Below, one piece after another: positions 18,172 to 27,145 of a DNA stretch of 64,000 bases. The translations under genes and the position numbers were made by a program. Source of the DNA: Eubacterium ruminantium (GTDB lineage: Bacteria > Bacillota > Clostridia > Lachnospirales > Lachnospiraceae); NCBI RefSeq assembly GCF_900167085.1, contig NZ_FUXA01000004.1, forward strand, positions 269,985 through 333,984. The letters run 5' to 3'. The notes beneath the pieces were generated by a model. That model was not told the DNA's origin. It saw only the letters and a list, made by a program, of their open reading frames with translations, and ran no database searches. Every line of letters starts with the position of its first letter. Position 1 is the stretch's first letter.

Positions 18172-21100
18172 ATGAAAGGATTATTATTTAAAGGAGCAAA
18201 GAGAAGAGTCTTCGCCTTCATGGCGGCAATCGCACTGTCATTCTCGCTGATCGGCGTTGTACCGGTAAAGACTAAATCAGTCAATGCAGCAGAGGGGTGG
18301 ACGAATAAGAACCTTATAGTTAATGGTGACTTTGAAAGCGATTTAAGAACTGGATGGACTGTCCCGGATACTACAAATTGGGATGCTTTTACTAATACTT
18401 GGACAAGTAGTACGCAGGGATTTACCAATAATACTTCTCAAGTATTTCATTGGTATAGTGAAAATGGGGGCGAATATACAATATATCAGTCCGTTACGAT
18501 TGAAGAGGCTGGAACATATAAGATTACGTTTGATGCCGATGGTAAAAACACTGATTATGATCTTTGGTTTAAACCTGAAAATGGAAATAATACGCAGGTT
18601 CATAGTGACATTGATTCTGATTGGGATGTGTGGGCTTCAAAAGGTTCAGGCAGTGTTGATCTTGAAGCCGGTAATGTAACAATTCAGATTACTCTTACAG
18701 TTGGAGCCAAGGGATGGGGTGATATGGATAATGTTAAACTGTGGAAGTTTGATGGATATTCCTATACAGCAACACCTAAAAGCAATACACATCAGAAGGG
18801 TACTGAAAATGGCGCAACAATTACTGTTGATAGCGCAACTGAAAATATAGCTTCTGTTACTGTTAGTAATGATTCTGATTATACAGGAACAAAATATACA
18901 ATGCCAGACTCTGATGAACAGGCAGTAATCACATTTAGTGCTGCTTATCTGGATACACTTTCTGTTGGAAGCCATACTGTAACAATAGGATTCTCGGATG
19001 GCGCACAAGATGTGGAATCTACTTTAACAATATCGGATAAACCTGACCATACAGCTACTGTTTCTAACAGCCCATATACAAAATATGATTCAACCAATGC
19101 TGTTAGTGTAACACTTGAAAATTGTAAAACAACTGCTATCAGTGGAGTATATTTGGACAATGCAACTGATGCAATTGCAGCTACTAACTATGAGACTTCA
19201 GCATCCGATGAATCAGCTGTTATAACGTTTAAAAAGGACTACCTTAACGGGCTTACGGCAGGTGAACATACAGCGAAGGTTACGTTTACTGATGGTGCTG
19301 ATGCAAAGACAGGTGATTTCACTGTTTCTGTTCTTCCTACAGGACTTCAGAATGGTGGGTTTGAAAATGGTATCGGCAGCTATTGGAACGGTGGCTTTGC
19401 TGTATCAGAAAATGATAACAATAACAACGGAAAGTATCTCAACCTATGGGTGAGTAATAACGGTGAGGCTTCTCTCGTTCAGAACTTTAAAGCAGAATCA
19501 ACAGGTACATTTGATATATCATATAAAGTTATCGGCGATGGAAATTCGGGAATCGCTTTCTGGGTTAATGATGAAAAGATTGGCGAAATAGAAGGTGGCA
19601 GTTATAGCTGGCCGGAAGTTACGACCACAAAATCTTTTGATCTTAAGAAGGATGATATAGTCAAATTTGAAATAAAGGGAACATATAGCGGAACCTGGGC
19701 GGCTATAGATGATGTCCAGATAGTAGAGCATAAGGATGTTCAGGAAGAACTTCCGGTTGGACTTCAGAATGGCGACTTTGAGAAATCAGATTACTGGGTA
19801 CTTCCTAAGGATGGACCATTTGATATTACATATACAAATGGCAAAGAAAATGAAAATGGCGGAAAGAATGGTACAAAATACCTTGCATATTGGACGAATG
19901 ACTTAACAAAAGAGTACGAAGCAACACAGACTTTCAAGGCGGAAGATGATGGAGAATATATAATTTCATATGACTACCTTGGCGAAGGTGAGGTTGGCCT
20001 TGCAATGTATATCGATGGCATAGCTGTTGAGAGTCTTGAAGGCGACGGATGGAATGAGGGTAATTGGACAAGTAAGACAACTAAAACAAAGTTTTCCTTG
20101 ACCAAAGATAAGAAAGTTACCTTCAGTATCAAGGGCACTACTAAAAATGATAAAGCATATATCAAACTCGACAATATCAAGATAGAAAAATACGTTCCAA
20201 AGGACAGAGAGTTTTACTATGATACAACAATCGCAACAGGCGCTCCGGTAGATACAGAGGAGCTCTATGTTGAGAAGCTTGATCTTGCAAATGGATTTAT
20301 CACAGGTGCTGATATTTCGTCTTATGCATCAATCGTTGCCAGTGGAGCAACCTACAAGGATGCGAAAGGGAAGGTTCTTAGCGACGAAGGCTTCTTCAAA
20401 CTGCTCAAGGAATCTGGTGTTAACTACGTCAGAATCAGAGTATGGGTTGATCCAAAGGATGCAAACAAAAACTACTACGGTGGTGGAAATTGTGATCTTG
20501 CGACAGCTAAGAAGCTTGGTAAGCTTGCAACAGATGCAGGAATGAGAGTTCTTATCGACTTCCATTATTCTGACTTCTGGACTGATCCTAGTAAGCAGCA
20601 GGCACCTAAAGCGTGGAAGAATCTCAGCCTTACCGATAAAGCAGCAACACTTAAGCGGTGGACTATTGACAGCCTTACATCACTCATCGAGGCGGGCGTA
20701 GATGTTGGTATGGTTCAGATCGGAAACGAAACAACCAATGGCTTCTGCGGCGAGAACAAGATGGAAAACATGTGTACTCTCTTCAAAGCGGGAAGTGAAG
20801 GCGTACAGGCTGTTGAAACAGCAAAGAATACAAAGATTATGATGGCTATCCATCTGACCAATCCTGAAAAAAAAGGTAATTTTGCCAGCTTCGCGGCTGA
20901 GCTTAAAAAGTATGGCGTTGTTTACGATGTATTTGCAACAAGCTTCTATCCATATTGGCATGGAACACTTGATAATCTGTATACACAGCTCAATGCAGTT
21001 GCAACAAATTATGATAAATATGTAATGGTTGCTGAGACCTCATACGTAAGAACACTTGAGGATGGCGATGGCTGGGCAAATACTGAGTCTCAGTCAAGTT

Positions 21101-22887
21101 ATGATTCGGGAAAAGATGAATTCCCATATGATATAAGCGAGCAGGGACAGGTGCTTCATGTCAGAAACGTGATCAAAACTGTTTCAAGTATTAAAGGTGG
21201 TATCGGAGTCTTCTGGTGGGAGCCTGCTTGGATTCCTGTAGAGAATTGGGCTGATGCCGAGGATCAGGACAGTGTACTTGCAAGTAATCAGGCAAAATGG
21301 GAAAAATGCGGTTCAGGATGGGCTGCTTCCTACGCAGCTGAATATGATCCGGATGACGCAGGTAAGTGGTATGGTGGATCAGCAGTAGATAATGAGTCAT
21401 GGTTTGACTTTGATGGTACTGCACTTGAATCTCTTCAGGTTTACAACATGGTTCGTTTCGGAACCACGACAGAGGACTATACTATTGAATCAATAGATGC
21501 TGAGTATGCATTTGTTGAGGGCGAGGATTATGATCTTCCTGCACAGATAGAGGTTCTTATGGCAAGCGGCAAGACTTCTGAGGCTGATGTAACATGGAAC
21601 ATGGATCAGGTTAAGGAAGCTGTTAAGCAGGGCCGCGGTTCATATCAGATTGACGGTACTTATACATATAATGGTATTGAATATGAGGATATGGCCATTC
21701 TTAATCTCATTATTAAGCCGGTCAACCTTCTGACAAACGGAAGCTTTGAGGATGGTGAGACAGGCTGGGATATTGAAAGAACAAATGACGGAGACAAGGT
21801 TACAGGCGATGATCCTCACGATGGTTCGAATTCATTCCATTTCTGGAGCGATAATGAGGATGGTGAGGACTTTGAAGTAACTCAGACTCTTACACTTGAG
21901 CCGGGTGCATATGCATTTAACGGATTCCTCCAGGGACTTGCAGGAGTTGAAGGAGAGCTCTTCGTTATAGCGGGCGATGATGAATATGTTGCGGCATATA
22001 CACTTGATGGATGGAGGATTTGGCAGAATCCAACAATCGAGAGAATAATCATAACAGAAGAAACAGAAATAACCGTTGGCTTCAGAACATCATATTCAAC
22101 TAACGAAGGGGGTACTATCGATGACCTCACATTCTACAAGGTGGGTGACATATTCACAGTAACCTTTGATAATAATGGTCATGGTACAGCTCCTGAAGCT
22201 CTTATAGTTGTTGAGGGCGAAACAATTGACGAGCCTGACAAACTTGTAGCAGATAAAAAGGATCAGGTTGAATTCACAGGTTGGTATACCGATAAGGAAT
22301 GTAAGAATAAGTTCGACTTTGATACAAAGATAACAAAAGATATCACTCTGTATGCTGGCTGGAAGAGCACAACAAAAGACGATACTGATAACGCTAATAA
22401 ATACAGCTTTGATACTTCATCTACCGGCAGCACATGGACTCCTGGTGACGGTGATATGTTGTTTACAGTTCATGGCAGCATAGATGATAAGAATACGATC
22501 AATCGTTACAAAGGCGGTTATATAGCTAAGTATGATAAGGCAAGCGGAAAAGTTGTTGGTGTACTTATTGTATTAAATGAAGAGATTTCAAGCGCTGTTT
22601 CAGGAAGTCTTAAGCTTACGATCTTCTCAACATTCCTTGAGTCGCTTGAACCGGGAGATTATCTCCTTCACATCGACTTTGCTGATGGTGCTGTCGAGAC
22701 AATCTTTACAATTAACGCTAAGGCTGCTGATGCAAGCGTTAAAACTGACGACAAAGCAGCTACCAATTCAGACGGCGCTCCGAAGACAGGCGACGACACA
22801 CCTGTTTCAGCTGTAATGCTTATTCTTCTTATCTCAGCAGCAGGCCTTTCATACATGCTCGGTCTGAAGCGCGAGAAGAGACGATAA
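18172..22887 (+). CDS. Cell-wall-anchored GH53 endo-beta-1,4-galactanase, multimodular
   Basis: A 1571-residue surface enzyme that cuts beta-1,4-galactan side chains of pectin. The ATG at 18172 is chosen because AAGGAGAG precedes it. Order: signal peptide (1-40, ending VNAA), a CBM61-like module (about 42-205), two CBM_X2-like Ig modules (205-395), two further jelly-roll modules starting LQNG (about 395-530 and 530-690), GH53 catalytic domain (about 700-1080), a Big_4-like Ig domain (1100-1185), another CBM61-like module (1185-1325), an InlB/Flg_new-type repeat (1325-1400), an X2-like module, and a C-terminal PKTGD sortase motif, hydrophobic stretch and KREKRR tail. The acid/base Glu is in VQIGNETTNG (about 851), the nucleophile in VAETSY (about 952). 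It stands alone with its own promoter and terminator. Confidence 0.93.
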   Translation: MKGLLFKGAKRRVFAFMAAIALSFSLIGVVPVKTKSVNAAEGWTNKNLIVNGDFESDLRTGWTVPDTTNWDAFTNTWTSSTQGFTNNTSQVFHWYSENGGEYTIYQSVTIEEAGTYKITFDADGKNTDYDLWFKPENGNNTQVHSDIDSDWDVWASKGSGSVDLEAGNVTIQITLTVGAKGWGDMDNVKLWKFDGYSYTATPKSNTHQKGTENGATITVDSATENIASVTVSNDSDYTGTKYTMPDSDEQAVITFSAAYLDTLSVGSHTVTIGFSDGAQDVESTLTISDKPDHTATVSNSPYTKYDSTNAVSVTLENCKTTAISGVYLDNATDAIAATNYETSASDESAVITFKKDYLNGLTAGEHTAKVTFTDGADAKTGDFTVSVLPTGLQNGGFENGIGSYWNGGFAVSENDNNNNGKYLNLWVSNNGEASLVQNFKAESTGTFDISYKVIGDGNSGIAFWVNDEKIGEIEGGSYSWPEVTTTKSFDLKKDDIVKFEIKGTYSGTWAAIDDVQIVEHKDVQEELPVGLQNGDFEKSDYWVLPKDGPFDITYTNGKENENGGKNGTKYLAYWTNDLTKEYEATQTFKAEDDGEYIISYDYLGEGEVGLAMYIDGIAVESLEGDGWNEGNWTSKTTKTKFSLTKDKKVTFSIKGTTKNDKAYIKLDNIKIEKYVPKDREFYYDTTIATGAPVDTEELYVEKLDLANGFITGADISSYASIVASGATYKDAKGKVLSDEGFFKLLKESGVNYVRIRVWVDPKDANKNYYGGGNCDLATAKKLGKLATDAGMRVLIDFHYSDFWTDPSKQQAPKAWKNLSLTDKAATLKRWTIDSLTSLIEAGVDVGMVQIGNETTNGFCGENKMENMCTLFKAGSEGVQAVETAKNTKIMMAIHLTNPEKKGNFASFAAELKKYGVVYDVFATSFYPYWHGTLDNLYTQLNAVATNYDKYVMVAETSYVRTLEDGDGWANTESQSSYDSGKDEFPYDISEQGQVLHVRNVIKTVSSIKGGIGVFWWEPAWIPVENWADAEDQDSVLASNQAKWEKCGSGWAASYAAEYDPDDAGKWYGGSAVDNESWFDFDGTALESLQVYNMVRFGTTTEDYTIESIDAEYAFVEGEDYDLPAQIEVLMASGKTSEADVTWNMDQVKEAVKQGRGSYQIDGTYTYNGIEYEDMAILNLIIKPVNLLTNGSFEDGETGWDIERTNDGDKVTGDDPHDGSNSFHFWSDNEDGEDFEVTQTLTLEPGAYAFNGFLQGLAGVEGELFVIAGDDEYVAAYTLDGWRIWQNPTIERIIITEETEITVGFRTSYSTNEGGTIDDLTFYKVGDIFTVTFDNNGHGTAPEALIVVEGETIDEPDKLVADKKDQVEFTGWYTDKECKNKFDFDTKITKDITLYAGWKSTTKDDTDNANKYSFDTSSTGSTWTPGDGDMLFTVHGSIDDKNTINRYKGGYIAKYDKASGKVVGVLIVLNEEISSAVSGSLKLTIFSTFLESLEPGDYLLHIDFADGAVETIFTINAKAADASVKTDDKAATNSDGAPKTGDDTPVSAVMLILLISAAGLSYMLGLKREKRR

Positions 22888-22893
22888 GATAGA

Positions 22894-22911
22894 TTGCGCA
22901 GCATTGCGCAA
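22894..22911. repeat. TTGCGCAG / TTGCGCAA pair, 10-bp period (downstream)
   Basis: TTGCGCAG at 22894 and TTGCGCAA at 22904, again exactly 10 bp apart, begin seven bases after the galactanase stop codon. They belong to the same octamer family as the array upstream of the gene. Confidence 0.55.
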
Positions 22912-23010
22912 AAAAAGAACGCATTTTATGCGGCTAAATGAATATGTTATGAATGTGACACACTCTCTAATTTCCCCTCTAATGTGAGTAGCATTCACAC
23001 ATAATAAGGT

Positions 23011-23042
23011 ATCCGCGTGCTGGTCACGCGGATGCTTTTATG
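23011..23042 (+). terminator. Rho-independent terminator after galactanase gene
   Basis: Perfect 9-bp stem ATCCGCGTG / CACGCGGAT with a 5-nt loop (CTGGT), followed by GCTTTTATG. It lies 124 bp beyond the galactanase stop. Confidence 0.75.
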
Positions 23043-23101
23043 CTATACGGTTTCTGTGGCGTTAAGAGTCGAAAAACTATATTTATTCGGAGGGCGAAAA
23101 T

Positions 23102-23272
23102 ATGTTTTATATCGAGAATGATAGGCTTAAAGCCGGTTTTGAGGCGCATGGTGCAGAACTGAGAAGTCTTGTTGACAAGACTACGGGTGAAGAATATATG
23201 TGGTGCGGTGATCCGGCCTTCTGGGGCAGGGTTTCACCAGTGCTTTTTCCGGTTGTAGGAAATTATAAAAAT
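23102..23272 (+). pseudogene. Aldose 1-epimerase-like gene, N-terminal fragment
   Basis: After a good GGAGGG site, the ATG at 23102 starts a clear aldose 1-epimerase family N-terminus: IENDRLKAGFEAHGAELRSL, then WCGDPAFWGRVSPVLFPVVG. The homology ends at about residue 57 of an expected ~290, and the frame then runs into foreign sequence and stops at 23332. The catalytic His and Glu are lost. It may have served galactose release by the upstream galactanase before the deletion. Confidence 0.7.
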
Positions 23273-23274
23273 AT

Positions 23275-23708
23275 GTTAATTGCGAACTTAAATATGGGAT
23301 ATCAGCTGATGAACAGGCGTGCCGGTGAATAAGAGTCTGCTTATGATATTTATGGCATCAAAGTATGCAGAACAAAGCGGACACGGCGTACCTACAATAG
23401 TTGAAAAATATGGGCGGGAAGTCTTTTCTTTTGATGATGGAATGATCAAGGTATCCATCCCCTTGGCATATGACCGTGAAGAAGTGACAGAGCGGAAAAA
23501 CAGGGTTTTCTTGAGAAAAGGTTTAACCAAAAATCAAGAACAAGTGTTAGATTATCTGAAAAGTAATCCTATGGCAACCTTGCAGGAAGCTGCTTCCGGT
23601 TGTGAATTGAGTCTTGGCGGTGTAAAGAAAATATGTTTAAAGCTTCAAGAGATAGGTGTGCTAGAACGAGAAGGCTCGAAAAGGGACGGGCAGTGGATTG
23701 TGAAGTAG
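23275..23708 (+). pseudogene. C-terminal fragment of AlbA_2/ATP-binding regulator-like protein
   Basis: The stretch begins with CELKYGISADEQACR in one frame and continues, after a frameshift near 23325, as VNKSLLMIFMASKYAEQSGHGVPTIVE to a stop at 23708. The SGHG segment is the C-terminal part of a GHKL-type ATP-binding fold, and residues after it (KNQEQVLDYLKSNPMATLQEAA) form a winged-helix domain. Such proteins normally have 400-500 residues with an N-terminal AlbA_2 domain, which is absent here. It is fused directly to the truncated epimerase, so one deletion removed parts of both genes. Confidence 0.55.
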
Positions 23709-23801
23709 ACTTTAAGTAGACTTTGAAATGTGTCAAATTGATGACCAGTGGCAAATTTTTAAGTTGTCTTAAAGTGAAAATTAAATCAAGGCAGAATAGT
23801 T

Positions 23802-23909
23802 GATGAATGTGATGAAAGATTTGATGATGGAATGATAATCTTTATGTTTTATTCTGAAGAATATCCTGATGTTATAGCGTATTCAGGAAATAACCCTGAT
23901 GTGATTTAA
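23802..23909 (+). pseudogene. Short C-terminal gene fragment, unknown
   Basis: An open frame without a start encodes DECDERFDDGMIIFMFYSEE and PDVIAYSGNNPDVI before its stop. It lies 10 bp ahead of the next start codon. I do not recognise the family; the acidic, short nature and the surroundings suggest an immunity-gene remnant. Confidence 0.3.
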
Positions 23910-23919
23910 GGGGGATACC

Positions 23920-24207
23920 ATGATGATTAATTATGATATAAAAGCTCAAATATTTTTAACCGATAAAGATAAATGTTTTTCAGGATATAGACCGGCACAC
24001 TTGATAAATAATTATCTTACGACAGGAATTCATACATACATTGGTGTCGATTGCTTGAGGAAGGGAGAAAGCACGGAGGGGTATATCAAATTTATATCGC
24101 CGGAGTTTTATCCGCATACAATAAAAGTTGGAGATATAATTATCTTTCAAGAGGATTCTAAAACAGTAGGCCATATTGAGGTCCTAGAAGTATTAAATGA
24201 TTTGTAA
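23920..24207 (+). CDS. EF-Tu domain III-like beta-barrel protein
   Basis: A 95-residue cytoplasmic protein. The pattern IKAQIFLTDKDKCFSGYRPA near the start and VGHIEVLEVLNDL at the end matches the third (beta-barrel) domain of elongation factor Tu, without any GTPase domain. Free-standing copies of this barrel occur among immunity genes of polymorphic toxin loci, some directed against toxins that target EF-Tu; applying that here is inference. The start has GGGGGAT upstream and the stop overlaps the upstream reading frame of the next gene, which starts 14 bp later. It is one of the few intact genes in this decayed stretch. Confidence 0.5.
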   Translation: MMINYDIKAQIFLTDKDKCFSGYRPAHLINNYLTTGIHTYIGVDCLRKGESTEGYIKFISPEFYPHTIKVGDIIIFQEDSKTVGHIEVLEVLNDL

Positions 24208-24220
24208 AGGCGGATTAGTA

Positions 24221-24754
24221 ATGGATTACCAACTTTATAAAGAACTAAAGAATTCTTTGAATACACATAGCGGTATAGTTCAACAGATTGATAAGTCTGA
24301 TCAAGATACTTGTATGTTCCATTTTAAAGCTATATGGGAGAATGGTATTGTATTTACGGTTGTCGGACAGTATCAGAATAAGTGGTTTTATGTAGAGAAA
24401 GAAAATCATCAGATTTCTGCTACTTTTCATTTTAGAGACATAAATTCAAAAATCATCAGAATAATGCAGAATATGATAGATGAAATTGAATCTGGTAAAT
24501 ACAGGAACAAAATGTCATTAAAAGAAAGAGTTAATAATATCATTTGCAAAAGACAATTGACATCATATATGAATAATACAAAATGGCATGAGTTAATTAA
24601 TGATATAAGTGAAATAAAGGATTTGCCGATATCATATAAAACGCTTTTTGATGAAAGTGATAAGGATTCAGAGGGATACTGGACACTTGCTGATGACGAA
24701 TATTTTTATAGGCTTGAGTTGAATACAATCGAGTGGTTTAAAATTGCAGATTAG
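24221..24754 (+). CDS. Hypothetical protein, DUF6678-like C-terminus
   Basis: A 177-residue cytoplasmic protein, no signal or membrane segments. The ATG at 24221 is used because AAAGGCGG lies 9 bp upstream; an in-frame ATG at 24197 overlaps the previous gene. The N-terminal half has beta character (FHFKAIWENGIVFTVVGQYQ). The C-terminal half (TSYMNNTKWHELINDISEI and YKTLFDESDKDSEGYWT) resembles DUF6678-type proteins, which are found among immunity genes, but I could not verify this. It follows the EF-Tu-barrel gene by 14 bp and was probably co-transcribed with it. Confidence 0.45.
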   Translation: MDYQLYKELKNSLNTHSGIVQQIDKSDQDTCMFHFKAIWENGIVFTVVGQYQNKWFYVEKENHQISATFHFRDINSKIIRIMQNMIDEIESGKYRNKMSLKERVNNIICKRQLTSYMNNTKWHELINDISEIKDLPISYKTLFDESDKDSEGYWTLADDEYFYRLELNTIEWFKIAD

Positions 24755-24760
24755 ATTACA

Positions 24761-24907
24761 AAATCAAAATATATTGGACGGCTTGTAGAGCCTATTGTTG
24801 AACAAACTAGTGTTAAAGATTTAATAGATAGTATATTAAAGAAGCATTCTATCAATTATGTATATGATGATGAACAGCATGAATTTATAGTGTATGGATA
24901 CAAATAA
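24761..24907 (+). pseudogene. C-terminal gene fragment, unknown
   Basis: A 48-codon open frame with no start, beginning KSKYIGRLVEPIVEQTSVKD and ending HEFIVYGYK at a stop, six bases after the preceding stop codon. It reads as a real protein end rather than random sequence. Family not recognised; likely another immunity-gene relic. Confidence 0.3.
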
Positions 24908-24915
24908 GAGGAAAT

Positions 24916-25110
24916 TTGGGTTTGGGAAAACAAATAAATTATTATATTGAATATGAAACATTTTTATTATTATCACAAAAAGCATTGGACTATGGATGTC
25001 TTATCCTGAAAGAAGATAGTATTAATAGAATGATATCTGAATCTAAAACCATTAATATTGTATCTAACGATTGTAGTAATTATTATGGGATAAACTTCCG
25101 GATGGATTAA
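24916..25110 (+). pseudogene. Short hypothetical ORF with TTG start, probably truncated
   Basis: After AGAGGAAA, a TTG at 24916 opens a 64-residue frame containing QINYYIEYETFLLLSQKALD and GCLILKEDS. The end (YYGINFRMD) looks cut off, and following bases show no domain. Proteins starting with an IxYYIEYExF pattern are usually about twice as long. Probably the N-terminal remnant of an immunity-like gene. Confidence 0.3.
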
Positions 25111-25238
25111 GTGACAGTCAGAAAAATTCAAAGATATAAAATCTTATGTATTCAATGGCGAAAGAAGGAATTATAGAAACTGATTCAGATAATAAAGGAT
25201 TGGCTAATTGGATATTAAAAAAATAAAATAATCTGATT

Positions 25239-25304
25239 TTAGCCAATAAATTAGCCAATAAATATTTAAATACGTCCTATTTTGGCGGCTCTATGATTGG
25301 CTAA
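25239..25304. repeat. TTAGCCAAT direct and inverted repeats in a gene-free gap
   Basis: The gap 25111-25343 has no intact gene. TTAGCCAATAAA occurs twice (25239 and 25251) and its inverse ATTGGCTAA at 25296, able to form a long imperfect hairpin. Nothing else is recognisable in the gap. Confidence 0.4.
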
Positions 25305-25343
25305 TACATATTTATTATCTGATAATAAAGTATTGAGGTTAAA

Positions 25344-25606
25344 ATGACAATAGAGCAGAAGGTTGTAGAATATAAAAAACAATCAATAGATGAAAGAATA
25401 AAAATCATAAATAATCAATAATACTATCGAGCAGTGGATATTTTCTTTTGGAATGCCGAGCAGCTTAGGGGAAAGATAAATTTGGTTCATTTATGCTGGA
25501 ATTATTAGATTCAAATAATGAAGAACCTGAGATAATAAAAGGAAAATGTATTGGTGAGTTTTTTACTGCAGTGGATGAAGTATGTTGGAATGTGAGCGTA
25601 GAATAG
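25344..25606 (+). pseudogene. Small gene disrupted at two points
   Basis: An ATG at 25344 starts MTIEQKVVEYKKQSIDERIK and stops early; a second frame then gives TIEQWIFSFGMPSSLGE, and a third gives FGSFMLELLDSNNEEPEII through to a stop at 25606. The three pieces fit a single ~85-residue acidic protein with two frame disruptions. Family unknown; it ends 17 bp before the uracil-DNA-glycosylase-like gene. Confidence 0.35.
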
Positions 25607-25622
25607 AGAGTGGGATTATAAT

Positions 25623-26330
25623 ATGAAATACAATGAAGTTGTATTTAAAGCAAAACAGTCTCATAGAGAGGGATTAGGAAAAGTATTATTTCAAGAGTGT
25701 GATACATGGCGTTCTGGAGATCAGATTAACCTATGGACATACTGGCAAGGGTATCAACTTAAAGATGTCGATGAAAAGGGAGTTGATATTCTACTTGTAG
25801 GTCAGGACTGGGGAAATCCTACGAATAATAAAAAGGTTATTGAACGTATTAAATCCATTCAAAGAGGAGAAAATGTATTTTACGAAGCATCAAGTCCAAC
25901 AGATCGAAAGATGGCAATTATGTTTAAGGCATTTGGAGAGAATATTGATATCATGAATGTAGATCCTGGATTAAGGCTTTTCTTTACCAATTATTCATTG
26001 GGTTATAGGGGGTGCTCTGAAACAGGTGGTATGACTAAAAGCATAATGAAACAGGATGAGGATCTTTTTAATGATCTGGTTCTTGCAATAAGGCCGAAGA
26101 TTATCATTTGCTTGGGTAAAATAACATACGAGATGGCGACAAGAACAGTAACAAAAGGGTTTGTTAAACAGTTAAGGGAAGGCATCCCATTTAAAGCGGC
26201 ATTTCCGTTGGATGAAAGTATTCCGGTATATGGAGTTGCTCATTGTGGTGCACGAGGCTGTAGGAATGTTGGCGGTGAAAATAATATGAAGAAGGCATGG
26301 ATAAAGATTGCTGAAGAGTTTAATGCTTAA
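25623..26330 (+). CDS. Uracil-DNA-glycosylase-fold protein
   Basis: A 235-residue soluble protein with the UDG fold: DILLVGQDWGNPTN near residue 57 corresponds to the water-activating motif, and RPKIIICLGKITYEM near 153 to the conserved strand before the active-site loop. A terminal segment with VAHCGARGCRN replaces the usual HPSP-type loop, so catalytic activity on uracil is doubtful. It lacks the usual four-cysteine iron-sulphur pattern. Similar stand-alone proteins of unknown role occur widely in Clostridia and near defence genes. Start ATG preceded by GAGAGTGGG. It stands alone between gene remnants. Confidence 0.6.
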   Translation: MKYNEVVFKAKQSHREGLGKVLFQECDTWRSGDQINLWTYWQGYQLKDVDEKGVDILLVGQDWGNPTNNKKVIERIKSIQRGENVFYEASSPTDRKMAIMFKAFGENIDIMNVDPGLRLFFTNYSLGYRGCSETGGMTKSIMKQDEDLFNDLVLAIRPKIIICLGKITYEMATRTVTKGFVKQLREGIPFKAAFPLDESIPVYGVAHCGARGCRNVGGENNMKKAWIKIAEEFNA

Positions 26331-26335
26331 CAGGT

Positions 26336-26467
26336 ATGATAATCCTGAAGCTTTCAGATACTGCCGCGGAAATCATTGGAATAGCCGTATCTGTTGATGC
26401 TCGCCATAAAGGAATTGGAAAAGAACTGATCCAAAGCGTGATAAAGTCAGAGGAAATAGAAAAAATT
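26336..26467 (+). pseudogene. GNAT acetyltransferase internal fragment
   Basis: About 44 codons of a GNAT fold: AEIIGIAVSVDARHKGIGKE carries the acetyl-CoA-binding RxxGxG/A loop (RHKGIG). The N-terminal strands and the C-terminal half are missing, and the sequence changes character after ...EIEKI. It lies six bases after the preceding gene and 36 bp before an intact acetyltransferase gene. Confidence 0.55.
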
Positions 26468-26502
26468 CTGTTTCCCGATTCGTCAGACTGCAAGGAGGGA
26501 CC

Positions 26503-27045
26503 ATGGTTTATTACAATGATAACGAATTGATAATTCGTAATATGGAAGAAGCAGATGCCCGGGTCTTTACCGATGAAGAGATCGCACAAGGTTGGCATAC
26601 GGATATCTCCAAATATTTGGCAAGACTCCAGGATCAGTCTGCGGGAAAATGTGTTTCACTGACAGCCGTATATCAAGGACAGCTTGCCGGGTATGTGAGT
26701 GTATACATAACAGGGCTCAGCGGTGCGTTCAGCGGAAAAGGATTGCCCGAGATTGTTGATTTCGGTGTGTTGGAAAAATACCAGAGAAAAGGAATCGGCG
26801 GCAGACTGATGGATACTGCGGAAGAGATTGCCGGGAAATATGCAGACACTGTATGGCTTGGCGTCGGACTTCACAGTGGATATGGAAGTGCTCAGCGAAT
26901 ATATGTCAAACGAGGCTATATCCCGGATGGGACGGGTGTCTGGTATCAGAATAAACCTTGTGCGCAATACGAAACGGAAATTGCAAATGATGATAATCTC
27001 GTGCTTTTCCTATCTAAGAAATTAAAACGGCAAGACGAAAACTAA
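26503..27045 (+). CDS. GNAT family N-acetyltransferase
   Basis: A 180-residue acetyltransferase. The acetyl-CoA loop is seen in VLEKYQRKGIGGRLMDTAEE (about residues 88-107), preceded by the motif strand EIVDFGVL, and followed by LGVGLHSGYGSAQRIYVKRGY, the usual C-terminal motif. Substrate unknown. The start ATG follows a strong AAGGAGG site. It ends seven bases before the HsdS tail fragment at 27052, so the sequence downstream of it is a rearrangement junction. Confidence 0.8.
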   Translation: MVYYNDNELIIRNMEEADARVFTDEEIAQGWHTDISKYLARLQDQSAGKCVSLTAVYQGQLAGYVSVYITGLSGAFSGKGLPEIVDFGVLEKYQRKGIGGRLMDTAEEIAGKYADTVWLGVGLHSGYGSAQRIYVKRGYIPDGTGVWYQNKPCAQYETEIANDDNLVLFLSKKLKRQDEN

Positions 27046-27051
27046 TCTTAT

Positions 27052-27132
27052 AAATTCAAAGTTGCAGTTCAAAAGTCTCTTGAAGAAACTCAGTTGTTAT
27101 TTGATAGTTTGATGCAGGAGTATTTTGGATAG
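27052..27132 (+). pseudogene. HsdS C-terminal tail, detached
   Basis: A 26-codon frame without a start encodes KFKVAVQKSLEETQLLF and DSLMQEYFG before its stop. This is the characteristic last helix of type I restriction specificity subunits in Firmicutes. The hsdS gene at 29683-30777 breaks off at KQIDKSKF, exactly where this tail would normally continue. The two pieces lie on the same strand, separated by the NYN, recombinase and DUF3800 genes. Confidence 0.75.
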
Positions 27133-27145
27133 TAAAAAGGAGATA

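Noticed and set aside
23102..23332. Functional small aldose 1-epimerase
   Set aside because: Only about 57 of about 290 residues are present and the catalytic residues are missing.
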